Source of the DNA: Brachypodius melanocephalos
Taxonomy: Eukaryota; Chordata; Aves; Passeriformes; Pycnonotidae
DNA length: 64,000 nt
Direction: 5' to 3'
NCBI GenBank assembly: GCA_013398615.1
Contig: VZSR01000514.1
Span: 2,351,790 to 2,415,789 of the forward strand
This document shows positions 1-10,500 of the stretch, piece after piece. Below the pieces are notes generated by a model that worked only from the letters and a program-made list of their open reading frames with translations, ran no database searches and was not told where the DNA came from. Both the position numbers and the translations under genes were made by a program. Numbering within the stretch: the stretch's first letter is position 1; each line of letters starts with the position of its first letter.

Positions 1-342
1 TGGAAATACTGACAGAAACTTGAAGAGACAGCAGGGCAACTACAGCAGCCTACTATACATCAGCTTCATTAGCTGCAGATCCTTCTCTCCGTCACCTTCA
101 TTTTCCATTAGCGTACCTTGGCTAATTAACACACAAAACCTACGAAACATTCTTACAGTAGAAGGAAACATTTGGCCCCCAGCCCAAATCAACACTGAGA
201 AACTTCAACATCCTCTGCCAGACATAGTAACTGTACCAGATGGAGCAAACGTACAGCTAACAAGTAGTGATGAGGAAACTGAAAGCAGAGGAACAAATGC
301 AAAAATCGGACCATCGAGGGAAAAGCAGCAAATATAACTTAC
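1..342 (-). other. SH3PXD2A: SH3PXD2A intron downstream of the SH3-1 exon (partial)
   Basis: This is the start of the intron after the first SH3 exon on the transcribed minus strand, beginning with the GTAAGT donor. The next exon, expected to carry the GWWFVSTSEE-type half of SH3 domain 1, is not within the window. No other coding signal or repeat is visible here. Confidence 0.75.
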
Positions 343-474
343 CACTCTCATTTTTCTCTATGACGTCCACAACCTCTCCAGCCTGGAGGCTGATCTCAGA
401 GTTCTCCTGCTTCTCATAGTTGGACACCACCACATATTGCTCCAGGATCATGGGTTCAGAGCTAGCATCAGCAC
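343..474 (-). CDS. SH3PXD2A: SH3PXD2A (TKS5) coding exon: linker and first half of SH3 domain 1
   Basis: This 132-nt internal exon reads GADASSEPMILEQYVVVSNY, then EKQENSEISLQAGEVVDVIE and KNESG. That is the start of the first SH3 domain of TKS5, including the ALYDY-like strand (VVVSNYEKQ) and the acidic RT/n-Src region (EVVDVIEKNE). The domain continues in the next exon with the tryptophan-rich half, outside the window. The minus-strand acceptor is CCTTCCCCAG (AG at 476-475) and the donor is G|GTAAGT (GT at 342-341). The exon starts with two bases of a split codon and ends with one, matching the upstream micro-exon. TKS5 is a cytoplasmic scaffold phosphorylated by Src that organises podosomes and invadopodia; its tandem SH3 domains bind proline-rich partners. 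Similarity to mammalian TKS5 is near-identical by memory. SH3PXD2B (TKS4) is the only serious alternative and fits less well. Confidence 0.95.
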
Positions 475-1000
475 CTGGGGAAGGGAAAAAGCAAGCCGTA
501 AGCCAGCTTCCAGCCATGGCTCCTTGAGAGCGACCTCCGTCCATCCGATTCACAACAGGCCAACTTGTCACCAGAGCCAAGCGAATCAGCAAACAACCTT
601 GGCTCGCAGCATATCCCCAAATGGCTGGCCATATAGAAACAGCCTCCTCTGGCCCACAACCCAGCAGCACAGAGGGACATTGGAGAGAAGAAGAAGAAAA
701 AAGGGGAAGAAAAAAAAAAATATAAAAAGGAGCCAAAAAAAAGGTGAATTAGTTGCACAGTTTCATGATGGATTCTGAAAATAAACCTCTTCCCAACATG
801 GTTTCCACAATCCTTGCTCCCATTCAGAGAGAAAAATCCTGGGCAGAAGCAGTATAAATCCACAGCTGAGCCATCCCCCCAGTAAACCCAAAGAAGAAAC
901 AGCTCTCCCCTTGGCGGCTCAGCTCCTTCTCCACTCTAAAGGCTTGAGCTGAAAGTCAAGAGGGGGCTGTAGATGCCAATCATATTCGTCTGCACTGCAG
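475..1000 (-). other. SH3PXD2A: Intron segment next to the SH3 exon; candidate 5' leader and alternative N-terminus of a short TKS5 mRNA
   Basis: This segment lies between CpG block A and the SH3 exon. On the minus strand, the frame that enters the exon at 474 is open upstream to at least position 736. It contains an ATG at 517-515 in the context GAGCCATGGC, a strong Kozak match with G at -3 and G at +4. Reading from it gives MAGSWLTACFFPSP and then runs in frame into GADASSEPMILEQ of the exon. I see no obvious splice donor between 1000 and 475, so a transcript started at block A could run unspliced into the exon. Other ATGs upstream in different frames (for example at 983-981 and 863-861) would act as upstream ORFs. 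The open frame alone could be chance. A 9-nt A run lies around 711-719. Confidence 0.4.
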
Positions 1001-1002
1001 CC

Positions 1003-1010
1003 CTTAAATA
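1003..1010 (-). promoter_or_regulatory. TATA-like box, TATTTAAG
   Basis: The minus strand reads TTTCTATTTAAGGGCTGC, with TATTTAAG at 1010-1003. It sits at the gene-proximal edge of CpG-rich block A and points toward the SH3 exon. If used, the start site would fall near 975-985. This is a motif match only. Confidence 0.3.
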
Positions 1011-1620
1011 GAAACACATGAGCGGGACTGAAAGAGAGGGAGGTGGGGTGGAGGGAGAGAGGGGAGGGCGGGGAAGAGTGTTTACTCGAAACAGAAGAAG
1101 AAAAAAAAGTTATAGCGCCAGCTCGCTGCTCCAACACGGCCACCCCCGCCTGCCCCCCGCCAGCTCCGCAGTTCCGCATTCCCCCGGCGGGACCGGGCTC
1201 GGCTCCCCCTCTCCTCTCGCCCTTCTGGAGCCCTCGGACACAACCCCCAGTTGTTTGATTTCTCCTCGGACCAAGGGCTTTCGGCTGTCAGAGCCATTTA
1301 TGAATGAGAGCAGGCGCTCACGCGAACAGGGGCCACGAAAGGTGCAAAATAACTCTCCCCTCCCTCCCTTCCCCCACACTACTGGTCTTTTTTTTTAATC
1401 ATTATTATTGTTATTTCTGACTTTTTCACCCCCGAACCGAAATCGTGCGTTTCGAGGTGGAGCCACGAGGCAGGCACAGCGCAGTGCCAGATGTGGAGGG
1501 AGCCCTTGGGCTGCCGCATCTGGGCTCCGCAATGCAACACAAACAGCGCAGCGGGGCCTCTGCACGCCCAAACCCAGGCACACACTGACTCTGCTCGGCC
1601 TAGAAACTGCCTCGAAAGTC
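1010..1620 (-). promoter_or_regulatory. SH3PXD2A: CpG-rich block A, candidate internal promoter of SH3PXD2A
   Basis: This GC- and CpG-rich stretch contains roughly three to four dozen CpGs by eye, densest at 1110-1340 and 1430-1620, inside an otherwise CpG-poor intron. It lies about 0.6 kb upstream of the first SH3 exon on the transcribed strand. It holds GC-box-like and CCGCC motifs and several CpG clusters. In mammals a PX-less TKS5 isoform is driven by a promoter inside the gene just before the SH3 exons, so the position fits that role. Transcription start and direction are not shown by sequence alone. A regulatory island for another transcript is the alternative. Confidence 0.55.
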
Positions 1621-3089
1621 ATCAAAACATCTCCGTTTAGGTCCTTACTCTGTAAGAGCCAACGTGCCTTAGTGCAGAATTATTTTACAGGTTTTCTCAA
1701 TTACAGCAGTTTGGGACACCAGCATTATTGTACATTTTACATATTAAGAGACAGTTCCTGTTGCTCTGGATTAAGATGTGGATTGAAAGAGAGGACAGAA
1801 GCAGATATACAACTTGCTGGATGTCCCATTTTACACAACATGGACAGAGCCAGGAGCAGACTCCAGGTTTTCCTGAATTTCTGATGACAAATTGGCTACA
1901 AGAGACGGGAAGGAAGCAGCATGCTCTGAAACTGTCCACCAAAAAAGTCAAGGGACTGACAGCCAAGCACAGGATGCTGGGTGCTGTATTTCCAAACTCA
2001 GCATGTTCACGTGTATTTGGACTAGAGATGCAAAGTGATTCTACAGATTCTACAGTAATCAGCATCCTTGCCAAGAAAGAGGTAAAGAATGCATCAGCCA
2101 TTAAGACAGCATCCTGTGAAATGAAAATCCTAGGAAAAAAAGCAATTAATTCAACTGTTTCCTGAAAGGAAACACTATCACAGTGCCTCCCCTTGGAACA
2201 GGTTTAAGAAACCCAGAAAATTAGAAGACTTCCTTGCTCCCTAAGCATGCCTCTGCCTCTCCTCAAATTACCTAAGTTAATTTTCTTTAAAGAGGAGTCA
2301 TCTCCTCTAGAAGCTTGTGTTTAAGAGATTTAGCTTTTCTATAGATACTTGAACCGCAGCCAGTAGCAGGAATAGGAGGAGAAGACCATGAACTGACAAC
2401 ATGGAAATTTATAATACAAATTTTCACCATAGCTGTCCATTCCAAGTAAGCATCATGTTTCTTTTCACGATCAATCAACCTGACTCGTGCACTCTGGTTT
2501 AAACCAGTGCTAGTTGGGCTACCTAGAGTATGATCAGATGCTTTCCCCTGTTTCACACTGTTTCCCTCACGCTCTTTTCTCCAGTCCAGAATCCAGCAGC
2601 GTTATAATCTTCCTTAGGCAAGTAATACTTACAACCTCTACTTTGTTTTAGTGTTCAGATAAAGACAAATTATTTAACCAGAAACAAAAGCTGTCATGGA
2701 CTTATGTCTATGCACGTGCACCAGCAGAGAATTCAGCGTGTAGAAAGGCCAGAGGGACCGAACAGCAGCAAGGAGAGCAGGGGACATGCAGGAAGCTAAT
2801 TGCTAAACCAACAACTCAAATGCCTTCTTTCCTCCAACCTACTAGGCAGTTTTCATGGGACTGGAGTAAGGAAAAAAAATCCAAAAGACTGCATTGGCTT
2901 GGTGGCCAGAGCAGTGTTCATGTGATGCACGTGTCCCTGCTGGGAACAAGGAGAGGACCAGGCTGGAGCACAGGCTGGCAAGCACCCCACCAGCAGCCAC
3001 AGTGGCCAAGCCAGGGACTGTGTGCCAGGGGAATGCCCTTGCCAGGAAACACGAAGAATCAGCACTTCAAATCCAACTCCACAGCTCTG

Positions 3090-3092
<3 letters not shown>

Positions 3093-3137
<45 letters not shown>
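3093..3137. repeat. Homopolymer A tract, 45 nt
   Basis: An uninterrupted run of 45 A on the plus strand (U45 in the gene's pre-mRNA). There is no AATAAA signal in the preceding 30 bases and no convincing target duplication, so a retrocopy tail is not supported. It may be an expanded slippage tract, and its length is prone to sequencing error. Confidence 0.95.
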
Positions 3138-3141
<4 letters not shown>

Positions 3142-4503
3142 CTTAAAGCAGTTTGGCAAGATATGTTTTATCTCCATTCTCATATCTGAAACCCAGCAGG
3201 GCTTCTCTGGGTTACTCTGTCCTGCCTTGGATAAGGTAGTCACTGCAAGAGAATTTCTTTGTCACTGCAGTGGCTGGAGGAACACATACAATTAAGAGAT
3301 TGTTTTAACAGACGCTTGTATAAGTGCTACAGGGCTCCTATTAGGACAAAAAAAAATAGGGTGATAAATTCCTTGGTCTAGGAAGTAACCAAGGTCAAAC
3401 AAACTTGTTCATTTACAGCTGCAGCAGATCGTGGCTAGAGGATATTCCCCTTTCGAGGCATGGGGTCCCTGTGGCTCCTGGAGTGATGGTCACCCAAGAT
3501 TAGGTACTGCACAGCGGGGAAGATTTGAGGAGGAGGAAAAGACAGAGAAACAGCTCCTTCCAATAACCAAGAGCCTTAACCATTTTCTGGGTAGCCTGGT
3601 TTGGGTTGTTTCTACATTCCCTTCAGGCACAGTAAAGGACTTTATTCTTCCTCAGCCTTCCATCCCCCACAAGCTTCTTTAGATGAATTACTCCTCAGTG
3701 ACACTCAGGATGCCCACAACATTGCTGCTACACTATGTCAGACTCTCCAAAGAGGATTCAAAAGAACAAGACAGGCAACACCACGGGGAGCACAGCACCA
3801 ATTACACCCGCTGCCGTGGGCGCTTCCGCATCCCTGCCAATTAGTTCAGGTCTAATTTGTAACACAGGACACAGCTTGCATTGAAGGATAACAGCCTGCT
3901 CAGTGTGAGCACACCAGAGGAGAGGGATGCAGCGTGGCACGAGTTCCCCAGCAAGCTCGCATGCAGCTGCAATGCCACCCTGACACAACAGCCCTACTTT
4001 TTAAAAAGCGTCTTCAGCCCAGGCAGGAGAAATGGAGAGCAGAGGATAGGATAACATTGATATGCCAGGTAAAGGTCCCCCCTCCTCTCCCTCCAAAAAA
4101 AAGCAGAATTAGTGTTTTGGTTAAGCTCCAACTTGCAAGCCCTCCCCAGAGCAGAGCAGAGATTGCTGGCTGAAATAAGAGTTTGCTTGCCTCTCCATTT
4201 CTTTTTGCCTCGAGTCCGTTTCCTGGTTAAAGTCTTGAGGATACCCCTCCTCCTCTCCATAGGGCTCCACTTTACAATCCTCCCGCTCCTCGCTCCTCAC
4301 CTCAGCACTTCTCTTCCTAGGGCGGAGCAGAAATGTCATTGGAGCTTGTCCATGCCCCTCACAGCTGGCACTATTAAGTGACACAGTTGCACCCTGTCCC
4401 CCTCACCAGGCAGCGAGGAGGGAGCATCATTCCTCCTGCTGTACTCGGAGACCAGCTACTAAAGCCTCCTAAATAAGAGCGCAGAACGTCCGTTCCAACA
4501 TCA

Positions 4504-4522
4504 TCCTCCTCCTCCTCCTCCT
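4504..4522. repeat. (TCC)n trinucleotide tract
   Basis: Six TCC units in a row. It lies in a region that also has several CCTCC-rich patches on the plus strand (4060-4440). Confidence 0.85.
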
Positions 4523-7500
4523 GTGTTGCAACAGCTAAACCTACGATGGTTTTGCAAGAGCCAAAAATGAAAACCACCAACTGGACTCCAAAAATAAAAT
4601 CATCTGGATATGGGAATGTGAGACTCCTGATCTTTGCCAGATTACTCCGTTGTTATCAGGCTATAAACATGTCTGCTCTTTTAATCCATACAGTGCACAG
4701 GCTCTTATATTTTTCTTTCATGACCATCAATCAAGCCGTTACAGATTGAGACTAAATGAATTGGTATGGGCTGGTCAGTGGAAGTCCTGCAGAAGCAGCC
4801 AAAACCACAGAAACGGCCAGTGAACACCAAAGGGGTGAGTCACAGCTGAACAACCAACTGGCAGGTAGTGCAGCCCTTCGGACACGGGCACAGCTGCTGG
4901 GGACACGTGCAGGGTCTGCACGCTGGGCTGTCTGGCAGACACGGCCCCCACTGTCCTGGCATTCCGTAAGATAATGGCAGAGCTCTGCGCTTTTCCACGC
5001 ACAGGGAGGAGTAACTGTGGTAGCTTGGATCTAGAGCTGCGGTTTCTTGTTAAAGCCAGTTCTTGAAGGGCAAGCTTTTATGTATCTCTGGAAAAGTCCT
5101 TTTGGGGAAGGATGAAGGGGAAAAAAAAATACCCAGAATAGCAGCAAGCCTACTTAAAATCCTCAGATCAGTCTAACTCCTTACAGCAATCATGCACCCA
5201 GCTCTAAACACACAGAATTCCTTCCCCTTTTTCTTTCTTATCAGAAGGACCACATGATTATAATAAATAAACCTTAAAATTGCATGTTTTCTTTGAGCCT
5301 TTCACCCGTGATTTATGCTGAACTGTGTTGAGATAGAGAGCTTAGGTCCACTGAAAAATTGGGTTAAGTGTGTATTGCACACAAGATAAAACAGATTTTG
5401 CCATGTAATGCACGTGAGAGTACACAAGAGTTCATCATATCACAGCAGTGTTGAAAAAGCAGTTCTTAAAATAACCGGTTCCTAGAGTAAGCAGTGAGAT
5501 GAGACTAATGAAACCTGCTACAGATCTCTATGGGGACAACATGGATTCCAATCAAAACTGTTTCCCAATCTAGGATCTCTCTTCTATTCACTGAGAGGAG
5601 TTTTGTTTCAGATTTTTGTCTGTTTTTTATTCTTTGTGTGCCCTAAACAATCGGGGCTTTGACTCATCTCCTAGATACTCCTGCACTCCAGCCTGTCATG
5701 CATTAGCCCCGTTGCCACTTACCAAAATTTAGACTGTATTTATACATCAGTTATTCCTGGAGGTTAAGACTGCCACAAGCTCTGAGTGAAGGGGATTTAT
5801 CTTCATCCCTCCAACCAGACAGGAATCCTCCCAATCCTAACAGCGTTTAACTACAGAGCTCAGAGGCTCTTGGTGTAGCAGGCCTGAGCCACAAAGCTTT
5901 AGGGACTAAGACAAAAGTTCATCACCTCCCACAGTTACTTCAGAAATTCAGTACAAGTCCAGTCTCAAAGTCTGGATTATTGCCAATTACAGAAGAAAAT
6001 AAACATTTGGGCAAGTCTATAAAATGGGTTATTAATACACTATGATTCCTGTAGTTCTTCCCTGAGCTTGGCCAGGCAGCTCTTTTGTAAAGCACAAAGA
6101 CACTCTACTGCATTTTCAGAAGCAGGTGACACCATGCTGTCAGAGATGGGTGGAAAGCAGAAAGGGAATGGTTTGGATCTGACCACCTAGGTAATGCAGA
6201 AGACCCAAAGCCAGAGAAGTTTGGCCTAAAACCTTGTTCAAATCCCAAAGAATGCCCGAGAGTAAAACAAGATTGAGCATCATGCACCCAGCAATGGCCA
6301 GGTGAGCATGTAAACCCTCTCATCCCAGGCTGGCAGCCACGACTGACGTATGAGAAGTTTCTCTCTAAGTGAGCATCCATCCAGCAATCCACCTTCTTTG
6401 CTCATGTGCTCTGCAAGTCTTTCAGGACATGGGGCAATAGCAGCCAAAGTCCCAGCCCTTCTTGCTGTCTTTTTGACTAAACATGACAAGATCTGGTCTA
6501 GATGGTAACCCCATGAGTCTCTCCTAAAGTCCTGGGTTGCTGCTACAAACAGCTGCAGGGTGCCCAGGCCAACAGCACACATTGCCACCAAGAAGAGGCT
6601 GTGATCAGCAACCATAGCAGCAAAAAGTTAACTGGATGCCTGGATTCATTCCCCACCATAAGACACACATAGTACTTTCTGTCACTTCCAAGAACCAAGA
6701 TCTGAGTGAGCCTTCAAGTGTCTGGGACAAAAGGCAGCTTTAAGGTAGAGCTTTAAGCTGTGGCTTCCAGCACTGGAGTGTGTGTGACACACAGCTAAAA
6801 CCAGCAGCAAAACACAGCTCCCACAGGGAGCACCTCAGGAATGATCCTGGCCCATGGCAAATGGCAGGAGCTCTCTCAAGCAGCTGCTCCAGTTCAGTTC
6901 TTCCCTCTTTACAGCCCTCAGCAGCATTTCCAACAAAATCCTGACCAACAGAAAAATGCAGTGCTGACCTTTGCCAAGTGGAGCCTATTGGTCTCGGGAT
7001 TTTTATTTTTTTATTTTTGATCTGCTAGGTTTTAAAACAGAGCCAAGAAAAATTAGAGGCAGGAGGGTGAAAGTAAAAAGTTGAGTCCTCTTTCCACTCC
7101 TTCTTGGAAAGTTGGCTCTCTGAGCAGTGATTCCAACCAACTAGGTTACAGGTAGCAACAGTTAAGAATACTTAAGTATTTTGCACACAAATCTGTTAAA
7201 TTGCTTGGAGATTTTCACACAGCTGCCAAACTGGGTCTTCCACCAGGATGAAGTCACCAATATACTCTGGCACTTGCCCTAGTCCTGCAACACATTCCCA
7301 TTCCCATGCCACAAAGCAGACCAGCCAAGGATTTTAACAGCAGTTGGGGTGACCAAACTAGAGTCCCACCACAGCCCCTCCCAGGGTTTGGCTGTGTGGC
7401 ACCCATCTTTTTCCAAAGTACAAAATGAGACCACTTTAAAGTCTTGGTTAGAGTCTCCACTTTGTGGAACAGGTTCATAACCTCAGCTAGAGCTTGGGCA

Positions 7501-10500
7501 GCATGAAACTTCTGTTCTCATCTCCAAGCCACAGCCTGGCTAGGTCACATAAATGTACTACATGGGTAAAGATCACATCCAAATTCAAGTCTAATCTACC
7601 AGTGTGACACATCAGGATACAGCCTATGGCACATCTGGACTGAAGAACAGCTATTTTGGAAAGTGGGGATTCATTAGGATGAGAAACTGAAAGACCACAT
7701 GAACTAGAACAGCATGGGGAGCTCGAAACTTGCCAAATTTACACAAGACTTTTGAGCAGCACTATGTATGAACATTTGCTTTCTCAAGCACCATGCAATG
7801 CAATTAATCACTTATATTTGCACACTCATCATGCACAGATTTTTTTTCCAAACTAGCGACATGCATTTAGCTACAAGCAGTAAGCAGAAGGGAAAAAAAT
7901 TCTATCTATAAAAGATTTTGCTTTATTGCCCTTCAAGAAGGCTAAAAACCTCGGCATTCAGTTTGCCATTTTATGTATGACAACGTGCAACAGTCCCAAC
8001 GGAGCTATTGAGTCAAAGAAACCCAACCTCACCTCTCAGCCAGATAATCTGAGGGGTTCTTGTCATTTTTCCCTGAGGGACACCACCTCTTCTGTCTCCT
8101 CTTTAACATGTTTCTGTCCTGCTCAGTCTCATTCTGTTTTTCTGTCTCAACTCTCCCATAACCTATGAGGCAGCAGGCTCCTGTGACTGAATACTTCAGA
8201 TATTTCTGTACTTTTATATCCAGTTACCACCCTCAAATTAGACCTATTCTACAAAGATGAGGCAGAACCCCCCCAGGATATATTCAACTTCTGTAAAGAA
8301 TAGCATTTCTGGAATCACAGCAGTCTTGCTCACTAAAAACTTCTGACAAGCAAGCACTCATCCATCAAGGATGGTGGGATTTTGTTCACATGCTTTCAAC
8401 AGGGCATGAACTTGAATATTTACCAAATCTGGTATGGAAATCATCAGGAGGAGTGTTTCCATCTGTCCTTGCCCCAAGACCTATATGTAGCCTTAACTGC
8501 TTGAGTGACCAGCCCAGCATCCTGTACAAACACAGGATCTATCACTTGTGATCTTTCCTTCTAAGCCTGAAGGACAAAAGAATTCTTCTGTGATATTCCA
8601 TGTCAAGTGACCAATGTTTGCAGAAGAAATGGACTGGTTACACAGCAGAAGTCCTGATTCCTTATCCTATAAAGCTTAGTTTTCCCTTGGATGGGACTGC
8701 TGCTCCCTAGCCCCTGACACCTCACACCTAGAAGCTGTTCCTCTGCCTCCTCCTCCTTCCTGACTCGTTGCAATGAGGAGGCCGATGCTCCCTTGGGAAT
8801 TTTGCATCTTTATCAGAGTTTCAGATTTTTCCTGTGAAACCACTTCTATTTACTATGGAAATGCAAAGAACATTTCAGAAGGATAGGGAGCAGACAGTCA
8901 TGTTTCTCTGCCTTATCCTGACACGTAAAGTTTATCCCACATAGAATAGTGAGCACACAGCTGTGCAGGCTCAACCCACCACAAGAGGCAAAGCTGCCTT
9001 GTACTGTGGCTTTGAGTTGGGCGAGGAAAAATAAAACCCTGCAAACTACTAACCCCTGCTAGCAGCAACATCAAGGTGAGGCAGTCATCAGAAAAGCAAA
9101 GCTCTTCCTTACCAGAAATCGTGCATCATGAAAAACCAATACGCAGGCAGAAAACAGATCCTGGGTATCCACTGTCAGAGATTCACATTCACGACAACTC
9201 CAAAACCACACACAGCTTGAACTAGAGAATTCTGGTTTTAATAGCATGCAGAACACCAAGACACAAGAATTTACCTGGAGCGACACTCTTTTTTGGAGTC
9301 TCAGACAAACTGGACATCCAAACTTGAAATCCAATCATAGGGCAGCCATGAAAAAAGAAAGTAATTAGAGACACAAGAAAACAGTCAAAACCAGTCATAT
9401 CAGAAAGTCTGAGAGTTAGTAAAGACAGCTTTAAAAGAGACATTAAGTTTTTCTTAAGAGTAGTGTTGGCATGATGGGGACTCAGAGGAAGGTCAAGTCA
9501 TAAGAACCACACAGTTAATTTTTATGTTTGAGTGGATTTGCAGAACTTATGAAACTGATCTGTAGGTGATCCAATTCTGAGCTCTAAGAGTAAGATACGC
9601 CCTGAGCTTATTCCCAATAGCTCAGAAAACACATACCAAGAGACAGTTTGACTTATTAAGCCTCAGACCTGCAAAACTATTTATCTTTGCAGTTGTTAAT
9701 CATACCCAAAAGACACATAGACAACTCAGAGAAACTGGGCTTAGCAAACACATATGAGTTTCTACAAGCATTTTGTTACCCTGAAATTGTATTAAGGAAA
9801 ATTACAATAGACAAATAATGCTCCATAGAAAAGAGTACAAAGCTTCAGTAAAGGTACATTCAGAGTATAACTAGAAACTAAATTTTTTAACCGATGAATG
9901 AGACAGAGATCAGGCTAAGGAGAAAGTTGATAAGAGTTGCTATCAACAAGGTCAAAAGCTTTCCCTCCCCCTCCATGAAATGAGGTGGAAATACTTGGCT
10001 TGGGAGTTTTGGAATAATCTTCAAATGTTAAGTGTTATTTTTTTTTTATTAAATACACTGGAAGTATGTTTTGAAAGTTAACAGATTTTCCCCCATTTCT
10101 AAATAACAAATACTCCCCTTCTGTGGGATGAAGGAGCAGAAGGGCAGGTGTTACTCTCTCCTTGCCTGGGAGAAGAGACATCTAGAAAGACATGTTTATA
10201 TGACAGTCTAAGAATTTCCTAAATTCTGACAACTCCAAAATGCAATTTGAAAAACTTATTTGCAATGTAGAACCCTGTTCTGGACCCAGCAGTTTAACAA
10301 CAGCTAAGATCCACCCATCAACCACCTGGAGAGAAAAGCAAGCTACACTGGTGGCCTTGTCTATTTGTTACTGTCTTTGGAATTGCAGAGTATCTCCAAG
10401 GCAGTAAAAAGATTAATAGATAGCAATGTAATAGATTCACAATACATACATAACTGAGCAATTGCTAGCATGATACAAACATTAAGAAATTGGCTTTCAA

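Noticed and set aside
2820..3137. Possible retroposed gene copy ending in the A45 tract
   Set aside because: No AATAAA signal upstream, no coding similarity, and only a 6-bp GCACTT match on the two sides, which is too short for a target duplication.
9071..9334. Minus-strand VWFWS…DTQ, faintly like the missing VWLSSW linker exon
   Set aside because: There is no AG acceptor in the required phase before the V codon and the middle residues do not align.
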